A stretch of 64,000 nt of DNA from Leptotrichia sp. oral taxon 212 (lineage in GTDB: Bacteria > Fusobacteriota > Fusobacteriia > Fusobacteriales > Leptotrichiaceae): positions 1,027,126 to 1,091,125 of the forward strand of contig NZ_CP012410.1 in assembly GCF_001274535.1 (NCBI RefSeq). Reading direction: 5' to 3'. The translations under genes were made by a program, and so were the position numbers. The notes below the pieces were generated by a model. That model was not told where the DNA came from. It saw only the letters and a program-made list of their open reading frames with translations, and made no database searches. Below, in pieces: positions 52,639 to 62,931 of this stretch (position 1 is its first letter; every line of letters begins with the position of its first letter).

Positions 52639-53589
52639 ATGAAAAATATATTGAAAGCATTTTATGTAGTTATTGTAGTGCTACTGATAACGATTTTAAC
52701 GGTTTTTTATAGCTTTTTTGTGGCTAAAAAAGAGTATAAAAATGTAAATTTAAATATAAAGAAAGGTACGACTTTTACCCAGATATATAAAGATTTAAAA
52801 CTAAATTTTGGAATACTGGACAGGATATACCTGAAAACATTAGGTGAAGATTTTAAGCTGAAGATAGGAACATATAAATTCAACGGGAAACTTTCAAAAT
52901 ATGAGATTCTGAAAAAAATAAAAAATAAGGAATCAAACGGTATAAGAGTAACAATACCTGAAGGATTTACGAAAAAGCAGGTTTATGAAAGACTTGAAGC
53001 ACTTGGATTAGGTTCGGAAGAAGAAATAAATAAGGCCTTAAGCGAGATTGATTTTCCTTACCCTCACGAAAATAATAATTTTGAAGGATATTTTTATCCG
53101 GAAACTTATATTTTTAATGAAGGAGTAACAACAAAACAGGTTTTAAATACTATTCTGAATGAATTTTTAAAGAAATTTCCACCGCAAAAATATCCGGACA
53201 AGCAAAAATTTTACAATCAGCTAAAGCTGGCTTCCATAGTAGAAGCTGAGGTGTCTGATTCAGTTGATAAGCCTAAAGTGGCAGGTATTTTTATAAAAAG
53301 ACTTGAAATAGGTATGAAACTTGAGTCGGATGCTACACTGAAATATGAACTGGGAAGACAGGCATTAAGAGGAGAACTTAAAACAATGGAAACGCCTTAT
53401 AATTCCTATAAGGTAAAGGGGCTTCCACCAACACCGATTGGAAATCCTCCTGTTGAAACATTCAGAGCAGTTGAAAAGGCAGAAGTTACTGATAATCTTT
53501 TTTTCTTTACTCATAAGGGAAAGACGTATTATTCAAAAACGCATGAAGAACATCTGAAAAAAAGAAGGGAAAGTGGACAGTTAAAATAA
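52639..53589 (+). CDS. mltG: Endolytic murein transglycosylase MltG
   Basis: MltG cleaves nascent glycan strands at the inner membrane and sets their length. The 316-aa protein has one N-terminal transmembrane helix (VVIVVLLITILTVFYSFFVA), a LysM-like subdomain (~40-110) and the YceG catalytic domain. The key Glu is in ASIVEAE, with FEGYFYPETYIF, LESDATLKYELG and a C-terminal NLFFFTHKGKTYYSKTHEEH. GTAGGAGAATT precedes ATG 52639. tilS follows after 18 nt. Confidence 0.92.
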   Translation: MKNILKAFYVVIVVLLITILTVFYSFFVAKKEYKNVNLNIKKGTTFTQIYKDLKLNFGILDRIYLKTLGEDFKLKIGTYKFNGKLSKYEILKKIKNKESNGIRVTIPEGFTKKQVYERLEALGLGSEEEINKALSEIDFPYPHENNNFEGYFYPETYIFNEGVTTKQVLNTILNEFLKKFPPQKYPDKQKFYNQLKLASIVEAEVSDSVDKPKVAGIFIKRLEIGMKLESDATLKYELGRQALRGELKTMETPYNSYKVKGLPPTPIGNPPVETFRAVEKAEVTDNLFFFTHKGKTYYSKTHEEHLKKRRESGQLK

Positions 53590-53607
53590 GAAACAGGGGT
53601 TAAAAAT

Positions 53608-54963
53608 ATGTTTAATACAGGAAAAATGAAGAAAAAAGCGGAAGAACTAAAAAAAAGCGGTTTAATAAAGAAAAATGAAAAAATTTTAATAGCTTTTTCA
53701 GGAGGACCGGATTCAGTTTTTTTATATAATTTACTTAATTTTCTGAAGGAAGAGTATTTTCTTGAAATTTCTCTGACTTATATAAATCATAATTTACGGA
53801 AAGATGTAGAGGATGATCTGAAATTTGTAAAGAACTTTTCAGAAGAAAATGAGGTTCCATTATATGTTGAAAGTGTAGATGTAAGAAAATATGCCACTGA
53901 GAATAAAAAGTCCATAGAGCTGTCAGCAAGGGAATTAAGATATGAAGCTATTGAAAAAGTGCTGCAAAATATAAATTATGATAAAATTGCTACCGGACAT
54001 AATCTTGACGATAATATTGAGACATTTATTTTTAGACTTTTAAGGGGAACTTCATTAAAGGGACTGAAAGGAATACCTGAAAAGAGGGAAAATATAATAA
54101 GGCCAATATTACAGTTTGAAAAAAAAGAAATTTTAAATTGTTTGCAGGAAAATAAAAAAAATTATATAATAGACTATACTAATAATGAAAATGACTATAC
54201 AAGAAATTATATACGAAATGAAATTTTTCCAATGTTTGTGAATATAAATCCTAATTTCAGGAATAAGATTAATGAGCTGATTCATGAAATGAATGACAGA
54301 GAAAACAGTAATGATAATATCTTAAAGGAAAAATTTGTTCAATATCTTGAAAAATATGATGTAGAACTTTCAAGAAAAAAAATAGATAGGATTTATGAAA
54401 CTCTTTATAATAAAAAAGGAGAGCTTAATACTGGAGGTTCAAAGGAATTTTATCTGGGAAATGGAAAAATATTAAGAAAGAAATATGATAAATTGGAAGT
54501 GATAGTTGAGAAAAAAAAGGAAGTTGATGAAGAAAAAGTTATGTTAAAACTTAATATTCCGGTAAAATGGTATGATTATGAGATAATTTTGACAGATAAT
54601 ATTACAGGAATTGAAAAAGTAGGAAAGACTGAAGAAAAAAATATAATATTGCTCAGATTTACTGAAGAGTTTGATGAACACAAGATATTTGTCAGAAAAA
54701 AATTAGAAGGAGATACAATCTTATTAAATAATTTAGGACATAGGAAAATAAAAAAAATATTAATTGATGAAAAAATTCCAAAATGGGAAAGGGATAAAAT
54801 ACCTCTTCTGGAGATGGAATATAGGAAAAATAATAAAATTATAAGTCAAATATTGAGTGTGGGTGATATAAAGTTTTCAAAATATTTAAAAAAAGAAGAA
54901 GTCAAGGATAAATCAGATAACAATAAAATGTTACTAATAATAGGGAGGAAAAATGGACGATAA
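53608..54963 (+). CDS. tilS: tRNA(Ile)-lysidine synthetase
   Basis: TilS changes C34 of the CAU anticodon of tRNA-Ile to lysidine. The PP-loop SGGPDS is at residues 31-36, followed by [39 protein letters not shown] and IRPIL. A central helical region and a C-terminal substrate-binding domain ([20 protein letters not shown]) follow. At 451 aa it is the normal long form. Its end overlaps ftsH by 11 nt, the usual tilS-ftsH neighbourhood. Confidence 0.93.
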   Translation: MFNTGKMKKKAEELKKSGLIKKNEKILIAFSGGPDSVFLYNLLNFLKEEYFLEISLTYINHNLRKDVEDDLKFVKNFSEENEVPLYVESVDVRKYATENKKSIELSARELRYEAIEKVLQNINYDKIATGHNLDDNIETFIFRLLRGTSLKGLKGIPEKRENIIRPILQFEKKEILNCLQENKKNYIIDYTNNENDYTRNYIRNEIFPMFVNINPNFRNKINELIHEMNDRENSNDNILKEKFVQYLEKYDVELSRKKIDRIYETLYNKKGELNTGGSKEFYLGNGKILRKKYDKLEVIVEKKKEVDEEKVMLKLNIPVKWYDYEIILTDNITGIEKVGKTEEKNIILLRFTEEFDEHKIFVRKKLEGDTILLNNLGHRKIKKILIDEKIPKWERDKIPLLEMEYRKNNKIISQILSVGDIKFSKYLKKEEVKDKSDNNKMLLIIGRKNGR

Positions 54964-57628
54964 AAATAAAGATGACATCAGAAGAAGACTGGAAGAGCTA
55001 CGGAAAGAGAATAATAGAAAAAAAGGTGGAAATGATGGAGGAAGATCACCATTCTTTGGTTCACCATTTGTCTTTATTATGATAATAGCGTTATTTTTTG
55101 CATTTGTATTTTATACACAGGACATGCAGAGCTATTTTCAGGAAAAGAAAGATATTCCATATACACAGTTTGTAGCTGATATTAAAAGTGGGAAATTTTC
55201 TAAAATAGAAGAAAAGGATGACAAGCTGATTTCAGTTGTTAAGGAAAATAATAAAAATGTTGTTTATTCAACTAGAAAAATAACAGAAAGAGTAGGAAAT
55301 GATCCTAACATTGTTAATGCAGTTAACAGTAAGAAAATAGAACTTGTAGTCGGTGCCCCTTCACAGGGAGCTGTATTTCTGGCAATAGTTATTAACTTTT
55401 TACCAATAATAATAATGATAGTACTGATGATATACCTGCTTAAAAGAATGATGGGAAATGGACAGGGAGGTCCCGGAAACATCTTCGGTTTTGGTAAATC
55501 AAGAGCTGACAAGCTTGATAAAAAGCCGGATGTAAAGTTTGATGATGTAGCGGGTGTTGATGGAGCGAAGGAAGAACTTAAAGAAGTAGTCGATTTTCTG
55601 AAAAATCCTGAGAAATATACAAAGGCAGGGGCAAGAGTCCCTAAAGGGGTTCTTTTACTTGGAAGACCGGGGACAGGGAAGACGTTACTTGCAAAAGCTG
55701 TTGCAGGTGAATCAGGTGCTTCATTCTTTAGCATTTCAGGATCAGAATTTGTTGAAATGTTTGTTGGAGTGGGAGCCTCGAGAGTAAGGGATCTGTTTGA
55801 AAAAGCAAAGAGTTCAAGCCCTTCAATAATATTTATAGATGAAATTGATGCAATCGGTAGAAAAAGAAGCGTTGGAAAAAACAGTGGAAGTAATGATGAA
55901 AGAGAACAGACATTAAATCAGCTTCTTGTGGAAATGGACGGTTTTGAAACCGATGCAAAAGTAATAGTTATAGCGGCAACAAACAGGGAAGATGTACTGG
56001 ATCCGGCATTGCTGAGAGCAGGAAGATTTGACAGAAGAATAAATGTCGATGCACCTGATCTGCAAGGAAGAGTTGCAATATTAAAAGTACATGCAAAAAA
56101 CAAAAAACTGGCTGATGATGTAAGACTTGAAGATATAGCAAAAATAACTCCGGGATTTGTAGGGGCAGATTTGGCGAATTTATTGAATGAGGCTGCAATA
56201 CTTGCCGCAAGAAGATCTTCTGACACAATAAAAATGGAAGATTTAGATGAAGCTGTTGACAAAATAGGAATGGGATTAGGTCAAAAAGGAAAAATCATTA
56301 AACCTGAAGAGAAAAGACTGCTTGCCTATCATGAAGCTGGACATGCTGTAATGACTGAGCTGACACCGGGAGCAGATCCTGTACACAAAGTTACTATCAT
56401 TCCTAGAGGAGAAGCCGGAGGATTTATGATGCCTCTTCCTGAAGAAAAACTTGTTACAACAAGTAAGGAAATGTTGGCAGAAATAAAAGTTCTTTTTGGT
56501 GGAAGGGCAGCTGAAGATTTAGTTCTGGACGATATAAGTACAGGAGCATATTCTGATATCAAGAGGGCTACAAGGCTTGCAAGAGCGTATGTGGAAAGTG
56601 TTGGAATGAGTAAGAAGTTAGGACCTGTAAACCTTGAAAATTCTGATGAAGAGTTTACTTTTACTTCAAATAAAAGTAATGAAACTATAAGAGAAATTGA
56701 TCTTGAAATAAGACAGATACTTAATGATGAATATCGTCAGACAGTTGAAACTTTAAGGGAAAATAGGGCAAAACTTGATGGAATTGCTGAACTGCTGCTG
56801 AAAAAGGAAACAATAACAGGTGATGAAGTAAGAAAGATAATTTCAGGAGTTTCTGTTCAGGAACTGCTGGATAATTCTGAGAAAAAAGATTCTTCTGATT
56901 CAGAAAATAAACAGGAAAGTAAAACTGAAGAAATAAAGAATTCAGAGAATGCATCAGATAATAATTCTTCTGAAAATAACTCCGAAGAAGAAAAGCCTGT
57001 TGAAAATAAAACAGAAGAGATAAAGGAAGAAATAAAAGAAGCAAAGTCTGAAGAAATAGAAACTGAGGAAATTGCAACAGAAGAAACAAAACCAGAAAAA
57101 GTAGAAAATAATGAAAACTTTTCCCAGGAAAATAATATAACTTCAGAACATCAGGAAGTACAGCATCAGAATAAAGAAAACACTGAAAATATTCAAAATG
57201 CTGTGAATCTGGAAAATAATGTTCATCAGGAAAATCAGGAAGTAAAAGATAATCATCATGAATTTTCAGGAGAAAAATTAGAAAATTCAGAAAATATTCA
57301 AAATTCAGAAAATACTGAAAATGTTAAGAATGATGAAGCTGTGAATAATACTTTAGAAAATTCTTCGGAGACAGTAAACGCTACAGAAAATGTATTTGAA
57401 AAAAATTCAGAAAATAATCAAAAAGATGCCGATATAGATAACGGAACAGAAGAATTGAAAGTAGATACTGACAATTTTAGCGGAATTTCTGAAGAGTTTC
57501 CTAGGGAAGAAGTTAAAACAGATGTAAATAAGAGTGATAAAGAAAAAAAAGATGATAATAATGATGGAACTTCAGTAAAAGAAGAAAAGAAAGAGAAAAA
57601 AATAGAAATTCCTTCTTTCATGAGATAG
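54953..57628 (+). CDS. ftsH: FtsH AAA+ zinc metalloprotease with long disordered tail
   Basis: FtsH is a membrane-anchored hexameric protease for membrane and regulatory proteins. It has two transmembrane helices (~35-56 and ~142-165) flanking a small periplasmic domain. Walker A is GRPGTGKT (~237-244, Arg replacing the usual Pro), Walker [11 protein letters not shown], and the second region of homology is RAGRFDRRI. The zinc motif HEAGH is at 460-464. The protease part ends near residue 640, but ~245 further residues follow: a Glu/Asn/Ser/Lys-rich low-complexity linker ending in [10 protein letters not shown]. Normal FtsH is 600-700 aa. AGGGAGGAAAA inside tilS is the RBS. Confidence 0.95.
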   Translation: MDDKNKDDIRRRLEELRKENNRKKGGNDGGRSPFFGSPFVFIMIIALFFAFVFYTQDMQSYFQEKKDIPYTQFVADIKSGKFSKIEEKDDKLISVVKENNKNVVYSTRKITERVGNDPNIVNAVNSKKIELVVGAPSQGAVFLAIVINFLPIIIMIVLMIYLLKRMMGNGQGGPGNIFGFGKSRADKLDKKPDVKFDDVAGVDGAKEELKEVVDFLKNPEKYTKAGARVPKGVLLLGRPGTGKTLLAKAVAGESGASFFSISGSEFVEMFVGVGASRVRDLFEKAKSSSPSIIFIDEIDAIGRKRSVGKNSGSNDEREQTLNQLLVEMDGFETDAKVIVIAATNREDVLDPALLRAGRFDRRINVDAPDLQGRVAILKVHAKNKKLADDVRLEDIAKITPGFVGADLANLLNEAAILAARRSSDTIKMEDLDEAVDKIGMGLGQKGKIIKPEEKRLLAYHEAGHAVMTELTPGADPVHKVTIIPRGEAGGFMMPLPEEKLVTTSKEMLAEIKVLFGGRAAEDLVLDDISTGAYSDIKRATRLARAYVESVGMSKKLGPVNLENSDEEFTFTSNKSNETIREIDLEIRQILNDEYRQTVETLRENRAKLDGIAELLLKKETITGDEVRKIISGVSVQELLDNSEKKDSSDSENKQESKTEEIKNSENASDNNSSENNSEEEKPVENKTEEIKEEIKEAKSEEIETEEIATEETKPEKVENNENFSQENNITSEHQEVQHQNKENTENIQNAVNLENNVHQENQEVKDNHHEFSGEKLENSENIQNSENTENVKNDEAVNNTLENSSETVNATENVFEKNSENNQKDADIDNGTEELKVDTDNFSGISEEFPREEVKTDVNKSDKEKKDDNNDGTSVKEEKKEKKIEIPSFMR

Positions 57629-57649
57629 GATAAATATCAGGAGATAAAA

Positions 57650-58099
57650 ATGAAAGCTTATGATTTTAGTTTGTTGGCTGATAATGGAAGAAATGTCAGT
57701 CTGAGTGATTATAAAGGTAAGAAAGTTGTACTTTATTTTTATCCTAAGGATAGCACACCGGGATGTACTCAGGAAGCATGTTCTTTTAGGGATAACTTTT
57801 CCAGACTTACTGCAAAAGGTGTTGTAGTATTAGGAATAAGTAAAGACAGCATAAAAAGGCATGAAAACTTTAAAAAGAAAAATGAATTGCCATTTTTGCT
57901 TTTAAGTGATGAAAACAGTGATGTGTGTGAAAAATATGAAGTCTGGAAGGAAAAAGTCAATTTTGGAAAGAAATATTTTGGAATAGAACGTTCGACATTC
58001 CTTATAGATGAAAAAGGTGAAATAGTAAAAGAATGGCGAAAAGTCAAGGTAAAAGGTCATGTTGATGAAGTTCTCGAAGAAATAGAAAAATGTAATTAA
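57650..58099 (+). CDS. bcp: Thiol peroxidase BCP (peroxiredoxin Q)
   Basis: The 149-residue peroxiredoxin reduces peroxides with thioredoxin. It has YFYPKDSTPGCTQEACSFRD with peroxidatic Cys39 and resolving Cys44, the standard BCP arrangement, and FGIERSTFLIDEKGEI towards the C-terminus. ATG 57650 follows TCAGGAGATAAAA, 21 nt after ftsH, so it may be expressed from the same transcript. A terminator follows at 58126. Confidence 0.93.
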   Translation: MKAYDFSLLADNGRNVSLSDYKGKKVVLYFYPKDSTPGCTQEACSFRDNFSRLTAKGVVVLGISKDSIKRHENFKKKNELPFLLLSDENSDVCEKYEVWKEKVNFGKKYFGIERSTFLIDEKGEIVKEWRKVKVKGHVDEVLEEIEKCN

Positions 58100-58125
58100 A
58101 TGTAAAAGAACTGTATATTAAGGAA

Positions 58126-58168
58126 AAAACTCCTCTGTTATTATAAGTTATGATAATAGGGGAGTTTT
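58126..58168 (+). terminator. Terminator after bcp
   Basis: AAAACTCCTCTGTTATTAT pairs with ATGATAATAGGGGAGTTTT with few mismatches around a short loop; the T run is short (T4). Confidence 0.65.
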
Positions 58169-58179
58169 AATGTAGCTTT

Positions 58180-58193
58180 TTTAAACGTTTAAA
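58180..58193. promoter_or_regulatory. Palindrome TTTAAACGTTTAAA, possible operator
   Basis: A perfect 14-bp palindrome centred on CG lies 13 bp upstream of the -35 of the ankyrin gene promoter. LacI/GalR-type and some other regulators use CG-centred palindromes, but no regulator gene is nearby. Confidence 0.3.
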
Positions 58194-58205
58194 GGACAAT
58201 TTTTA

Positions 58206-58234
58206 TTTACAGTTTTAAAATCATATGATATAAT
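58206..58234 (+). promoter_or_regulatory. Promoter of the ankyrin-repeat gene
   Basis: TTTACA (58206-58211), a 17-nt spacer and TATAAT (58229-58234) with TGA making an extended -10, 25 bp before the start codon. Confidence 0.7.
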
Positions 58235-58258
58235 AAGTAAATAATCAGAGGTGAAATA

Positions 58259-59029
58259 ATGAAAAAAAAAATATTAATCTATAAAATATTTATTTTGTTT
58301 ATAATTTTATCAAATTTTATATATGCAGAAAAAATGATTTTGCGTAACGGTATAAGTGAAAAAACTATCGATCTTGTAAATGAAGATAGAATTTTACGTA
58401 TGAATGAAATGAGATTGAGAATTTTTTTTGATGCTATAAGAAAACAAAATAATAAATTTGTTTTAAATCATCTTGCAACAGAGGAAAATAAGAAAAAACT
58501 AAATGAAAATGATGAAAAAGAAGCAAAAAATGACAATGGCAAGTATTATGGACCTAAATATAGCGAAGTAATAGCAAATTCTTCTGATGATATTGCGGTA
58601 AATTTGATAGATGTGAATGCACAGGATCAGACAGGATATACTCCTATAATAGTGGCAATTGAATCTGGAAATAATGAGATTCTTAAAGTATTAGTGGAAA
58701 ATGGTGCTAATCTTTATGAGAAACATCCGGTTTTTGGTAAATTGACATTACATACTGCATGTTATTATGAAAATGAAGAAGCTGTAGAAATTCTTTTGAA
58801 AGCAGATAGAAGACTTGTAAATGCACATAGTGGAAATGATGGCTGGCTTCCTTTACAGGATGCAACACTAAAATCAAATGCCAGAATAGTAGAAATTTTG
58901 TTGAAATATGGAGCTAATCCTCTCCTTACAGATGCCCATGGAGGTACTCCCATGGATATGGCAACTGAGTTTGGTAAAGGTGTGATAGTAAAACTGTTGC
59001 GTGATAATATAAAGAAAAATAGAAAATAG
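58259..59029 (+). CDS. Exported ankyrin-repeat protein
   Basis: The 256-aa protein has a signal peptide (ILIYKIFILFIILSNFIYAE) and a charged N-terminal region with a Lys/Asn/Glu-rich linker. Three to four ankyrin repeats follow (~120-250): NAQDQTGYTPIIVAIESGNN, LTLHTACYYENEEAVEILL, GWLPLQDATLKSNARIVEIL and TDAHGGTPMDMATEFGKGVI. Such periplasmic ankyrin proteins (AnkB-like) often bind partner enzymes such as catalases. Here its neighbours are bcp and a flavodiiron protein, so a role in oxidative defence is a reasonable guess only. Confidence 0.8.
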   Translation: MKKKILIYKIFILFIILSNFIYAEKMILRNGISEKTIDLVNEDRILRMNEMRLRIFFDAIRKQNNKFVLNHLATEENKKKLNENDEKEAKNDNGKYYGPKYSEVIANSSDDIAVNLIDVNAQDQTGYTPIIVAIESGNNEILKVLVENGANLYEKHPVFGKLTLHTACYYENEEAVEILLKADRRLVNAHSGNDGWLPLQDATLKSNARIVEILLKYGANPLLTDAHGGTPMDMATEFGKGVIVKLLRDNIKKNRK

Positions 59030-59085
59030 TTATAATAAATAAAAAATATAAACAATTAATTGGAGAGAAAATAGGAGGTAGAAAA

Positions 59086-60297
59086 ATGCATTGCGTTCAG
59101 CAGATAACAGATAAAATTTATTGGATTGGAGGAAATGACAGAAGACTGGAAAGATTTGAGAATATGTTTCCTATACCAAAAGGAGTTTCATATAATTCAA
59201 GTCTTATACTAGATGAAAAAACAGCAATTATTGATACAGTGGATGCATCAATCAGGGCACAGTATCTGGAAAATATAAAGTATCTTTTACAGGGAAGGGA
59301 ACTGGACTATCTGATAATCAATCATATGGAACCTGATCATTGTGGAAACATAGAAGATTTGCTGATGTTATATCCAAATCTGAAAATAGTTGGAAATAAA
59401 AAGACATTTGCATTTTTTGAACAATTTTATAATACATCTGCTTCAGAAAATTATTATGAAATAAAAGAAGGAGATGTTCTGGACTTAGGAGAAAATAAAT
59501 TAAGATTTATTGGAGCACCTATGGTTCACTGGCCAGAAGTTACAATGACATATGAAGAAACAAAAGGAATATTATTTTCAGCGGATGCCTTTGGAACATT
59601 TGGAACATTAAATGGAAATATATTTAAGGATGAAGTGGATTTTGAAGGTTATTATCTTTCTGAAATGAGAAGATACTATACAAATATAGTTGGTAAATAC
59701 GGAATGCAGGTACAGAATGTATTTAAAAAATTGAAAGATATTACTATAAATATGATAGTTCCTCTACACGGCCCAATCTGGAGAACACCGGAAGATGTAA
59801 ATTATCTGCTTGATTTACATAATAAATGGAGTACAAATACTCCAGAAAAACAGGGAGTTGTTCTGATATATGGTTCAATGTATGGAAATACTGAAAATAC
59901 AGTTAACTGCATTGCAAATAAATTAGCACAGAAGGGAGTAAAGGACATAAAAGTGTTTGATGTTTCAAAAACACATCCCTCATACATAATTTCTGATGCA
60001 TGGAAGTACAGTAATCTCGTATTGGCAGCACCTACTTATAATACTGGATTATATCTTGTAATGGATTCGCTGCTTCATGAACTTGCAGCATTAAGCTATC
60101 AAAACAGAAAGGTTTCTTTAATTGGAAACCATACATGGGCAACAGGTGCTTTAGGAGCAATGAAAAAGAAATTTGAAACTGAATTCAAGAAAATTGAAAT
60201 AGTTGGGGAACCTTTAGATGTAAAATCTGCATTAAGACCTGAGCAGGAAGAAATTTTGGATAATTTGGTGGAAGCAATTGTTGAAAGCATGAAATAA
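59086..60297 (+). CDS. FprA-family A-type flavodiiron protein
   Basis: This 403-residue enzyme reduces O2 and/or NO in anaerobes. The N-terminal MBL-fold domain has the diiron ligands NHMEPDH (His80, Glu82, Asp84, His85), VHWPE, SADAFG and VPLHGPIW. The C-terminal flavodoxin domain (~255-400) binds FMN: LIYGSMYGNTENTVN, AAPTYNTGLY and GNHTWATGALG. No fused rubredoxin domain is present (class A). GATAGGAGGTAGAAAA precedes ATG 59086. It probably protects the cell from oxygen together with bcp. Confidence 0.92.
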   Translation: MHCVQQITDKIYWIGGNDRRLERFENMFPIPKGVSYNSSLILDEKTAIIDTVDASIRAQYLENIKYLLQGRELDYLIINHMEPDHCGNIEDLLMLYPNLKIVGNKKTFAFFEQFYNTSASENYYEIKEGDVLDLGENKLRFIGAPMVHWPEVTMTYEETKGILFSADAFGTFGTLNGNIFKDEVDFEGYYLSEMRRYYTNIVGKYGMQVQNVFKKLKDITINMIVPLHGPIWRTPEDVNYLLDLHNKWSTNTPEKQGVVLIYGSMYGNTENTVNCIANKLAQKGVKDIKVFDVSKTHPSYIISDAWKYSNLVLAAPTYNTGLYLVMDSLLHELAALSYQNRKVSLIGNHTWATGALGAMKKKFETEFKKIEIVGEPLDVKSALRPEQEEILDNLVEAIVESMK

Positions 60298-60385
60298 AAA
60301 AAATATAAAAAATAGTGTAAAAATTTCTTAGGAAAGTATATAGATATTGTTAGTAATAAAAATTTATATATAGAGGAGAAACGAA

Positions 60386-62095
60386 ATGAGAAGATTAACA
60401 GGAATTGGAGCTTCGGAAGGAGTGTCTATAGGAAAAGTATTACTTTTCAGGGAAGAAGAAATGATAATACCTGAAGTAAAAGCTGCAGATTCAACAATTG
60501 AATCTGAATTGACAAAATTGGAAGAAGGATTGAAAAAATCTAAAACTCAATTAATCTCCATTAGAGAAAAAGTAAAGGAAAAAATGGGGGAAGACAAGGC
60601 TGCAATTTTTGATGGGCACATAATGCTTCTGGAAGATGAAGACTTACTTATGGAAGTACAGGATAAAATCAAAGGGGAAGGAATGCCTGCAGCAAAAGCA
60701 TTGAAAGAAGGTATAGATGAATACTGTGAAATGATTTCGCAACTAGATGATGCTTATCTGAGAGAAAGAGCTGCTGATCTTAAAGATATTGGGAAAAGAT
60801 GGCTTAAAAATTTATTAGGTATAAAAATATATGATTTAAGTAATCTTGAACCTAATACTGTAGTAATAACTTATGATTTGACACCTTCTGATACTGCCCA
60901 GCTTGATTTGGAAAACTGTGTAGGATTTATAACAGAAGTTGGTGGAAAAACTGCTCATTCGGCAATTATGGCAAGATCTCTTGAATTACCTGCAGTAGTT
61001 GGGGTAAAAGGTATTCTTAGTGAAGCTGAGGAAGGTGAAACAGTTATAATGGACGGGGAAGCTGGAGAACTGTTCCTTGCTCCTGAAGCCGAATTACAGT
61101 CTCAATATGAAACAAAAAGAGAAATATTGAAAAAAGAAAAGGAAGAACTGAAGAAATTAATTGGAGAAGAAGCTGTAACTACTGACGGAAGAAAAGTAGA
61201 TATCTGGGGAAATATTGGAAGTCCTAATGATGTAGATGCTGTTATAGAATCAGGTGCAACAGGAATTGGACTTTATAGAACAGAATTCCTATTTATGAAT
61301 TCAGATCATTTTCCGACAGAAGAAGAACAATATCAGGCATATAGGGTAGTTGCTGAGAAAATGAAAGGAAAACCTGTAACTATAAGAACAATGGATATAG
61401 GTGGAGATAAAGAACTTCCTTATCTTGATTTGCCAAAAGAATTAAATCCATTCCTTGGATACAGGGCAATAAGAATTTCATTGGAAAACAAGGATATGTT
61501 TAAAACACAGCTGAGAGCTATTTTGAGAGCTTCTCAATATGGTCAGATAAAAATAATGTATCCTATGATAAGTTCTATTAATGAAATTAGAAAAGCAAAT
61601 GCTATTCTTGAAGAATGTAAAAAAGAATTAGATGAAATAGGAAAAATCTATGATAGAAATATAAAAGTTGGAATAATGGTTGAAACTCCTTCAACTGCAA
61701 TTATTGCATATAAATTTGCTAAGGAAGTTGATTTCTTCTCTATAGGTACAAATGATTTGACACAGTATTTCCTTGCAGTAGACAGAGGAAATGAAATGGT
61801 ATCGACATTGTATAACTCATTTAATCCTGCAGTATTGGAAGCAATACAGAAAGTAATCGATGCCGCACATGATGCAAACATAAATGTAAGTATGTGTGGA
61901 GAATTTGCCGGAGATAAGAAAGCAACAAAATTACTATTAGGTATGGGTCTTGATTCATTCAGTATGAGTGCTTCTTCAGGACTTCAGGTTAAAAAGATTA
62001 TAAGAAATAGCAGCTATACAGATGCACAAAAATATAGAGATTTAGTATTACAACAAAATACACCGGAAGAAGTATTGGAACATTTACTACCATAG
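60386..62095 (+). CDS. ptsI: PTS phosphoenolpyruvate-protein phosphotransferase (enzyme I)
   Basis: Enzyme I takes phosphate from PEP and passes it to HPr. The 569-aa protein begins MRRLTGIGASEGVSIGKVLL. The phosphorylated His191 is in GGKTAHSAIMARSLELPAVVG (read as GGKTAHSAIM plus ARSLELP), and the PEP-binding barrel shows GIGLYRTEFLF, TMDIGGDKELPYL and MCGEFAGD. AGAGGAGAAACGAA precedes ATG 60386. ptsH (HPr) is not next to it, unlike in many bacteria. Confidence 0.95.
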   Translation: MRRLTGIGASEGVSIGKVLLFREEEMIIPEVKAADSTIESELTKLEEGLKKSKTQLISIREKVKEKMGEDKAAIFDGHIMLLEDEDLLMEVQDKIKGEGMPAAKALKEGIDEYCEMISQLDDAYLRERAADLKDIGKRWLKNLLGIKIYDLSNLEPNTVVITYDLTPSDTAQLDLENCVGFITEVGGKTAHSAIMARSLELPAVVGVKGILSEAEEGETVIMDGEAGELFLAPEAELQSQYETKREILKKEKEELKKLIGEEAVTTDGRKVDIWGNIGSPNDVDAVIESGATGIGLYRTEFLFMNSDHFPTEEEQYQAYRVVAEKMKGKPVTIRTMDIGGDKELPYLDLPKELNPFLGYRAIRISLENKDMFKTQLRAILRASQYGQIKIMYPMISSINEIRKANAILEECKKELDEIGKIYDRNIKVGIMVETPSTAIIAYKFAKEVDFFSIGTNDLTQYFLAVDRGNEMVSTLYNSFNPAVLEAIQKVIDAAHDANINVSMCGEFAGDKKATKLLLGMGLDSFSMSASSGLQVKKIIRNSSYTDAQKYRDLVLQQNTPEEVLEHLLP

Positions 62096-62103
62096 TGTGA
62101 AAT

Positions 62104-62164
62104 AAAACTGCCTTAAAAAGGAAAAATCATATCAGATTTTCTATTTTTCCTACAAGGTAGTTTT
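62104..62164 (+). terminator. Nested hairpin after ptsI
   Basis: AAAACTGCCTT pairs with AAGGTAGTTTT, and inside it GGAAAAAT pairs with ATTTTTCC. The T run is short, so it may be a partial terminator letting some transcripts continue into the DJ-1-type gene. Confidence 0.5.
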
Positions 62165-62185
62165 ATTGATATAGGAGGAAAGGAA

Positions 62186-62740
62186 ATGGATGATAAGAAA
62201 GTATTAGTATTTTTAGTAAATGGATTTGAAGAAATAGAAGCAATGGCACCTATTGATCTGTTAAGAAGGGCAGGTATTATTGTAGATACTGTTTCCATTA
62301 ATGAAGATAATCAGGTTACAAGTTCAAGAAAAATAAGAGTTCTGACAGATAAAACTATAGACGAAATAAATTTTGAAAATTATGAAATGATAGTTTTACC
62401 TGGTGGACCTGGAACAGAAAACTATATGAAATCTGAAAAACTTCTGGAAAAATTAAAGGAATTTTCAATAAATAGGAAACTGGGAGCTATATGTGCGGCT
62501 CCGACAATATTATCAGCATTGGGAATATTAAATGGGAAACAGGCAATATGCTTTCCTGCATGTGAACCTGATCTTATAAAAGACGGAGCTATTATTGTGA
62601 ATCAGGATGTTGTTAAGGACAATAACATAATTACAAGCAGAGGAGCTGGAACAGCTATTGATTTTTCTTTGTCACTTATTGAAGAATTGTTAGGAAAAAA
62701 TAAATCACATGAAATTAGAAAAGAAATCTTATACAAATAG
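62186..62740 (+). CDS. DJ-1/PfpI family protein (YajL-like)
   Basis: The 184-residue protein has the DJ-1 fold signatures: VLVFLVNGFEEIEAMAPIDL with the conserved Glu, IVLPGGPG, the nucleophile Cys in LGAICAAPTIL, and ITSRGAGTAIDFSL with the partner residues. YajL/DJ-1 proteins are linked to protection from oxidative or carbonyl stress; the precise activity is debated. AGGAGGAAAGGAA precedes ATG 62186. Confidence 0.85.
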   Translation: MDDKKVLVFLVNGFEEIEAMAPIDLLRRAGIIVDTVSINEDNQVTSSRKIRVLTDKTIDEINFENYEMIVLPGGPGTENYMKSEKLLEKLKEFSINRKLGAICAAPTILSALGILNGKQAICFPACEPDLIKDGAIIVNQDVVKDNNIITSRGAGTAIDFSLSLIEELLGKNKSHEIRKEILYK

Positions 62741-62817
62741 TAAAAAATAAGAGAATACATATGAAAAAACACAAAAATAAACAAAATTCATACTTATAGA
62801 AATAACGATTAATAATT

Positions 62818-62867
62818 TATATAATAATAAAAAAACACACTATAGTGTGTTTTTTTATTATTATATA
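62818..62867. terminator. Perfect 50-bp palindrome, bidirectional terminator
   Basis: Arms of 25 bp (62818-62842 and 62843-62867) are perfect inverted copies. The core ACACACTATAGTGTGT is flanked by A7/T7 tracts and alternating AT. The GC core plus T7 on each strand makes it a terminator in both directions, insulating the dcw cluster from upstream transcription. The rest of 62741-62930 holds only AT-rich noncoding sequence. Confidence 0.8.
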
Positions 62868-62931
62868 TCCAATATATAGTATATACAATTAAAAAATTAA
62901 AATAAAAATAACATTTTATAGAAAAAAGTAG

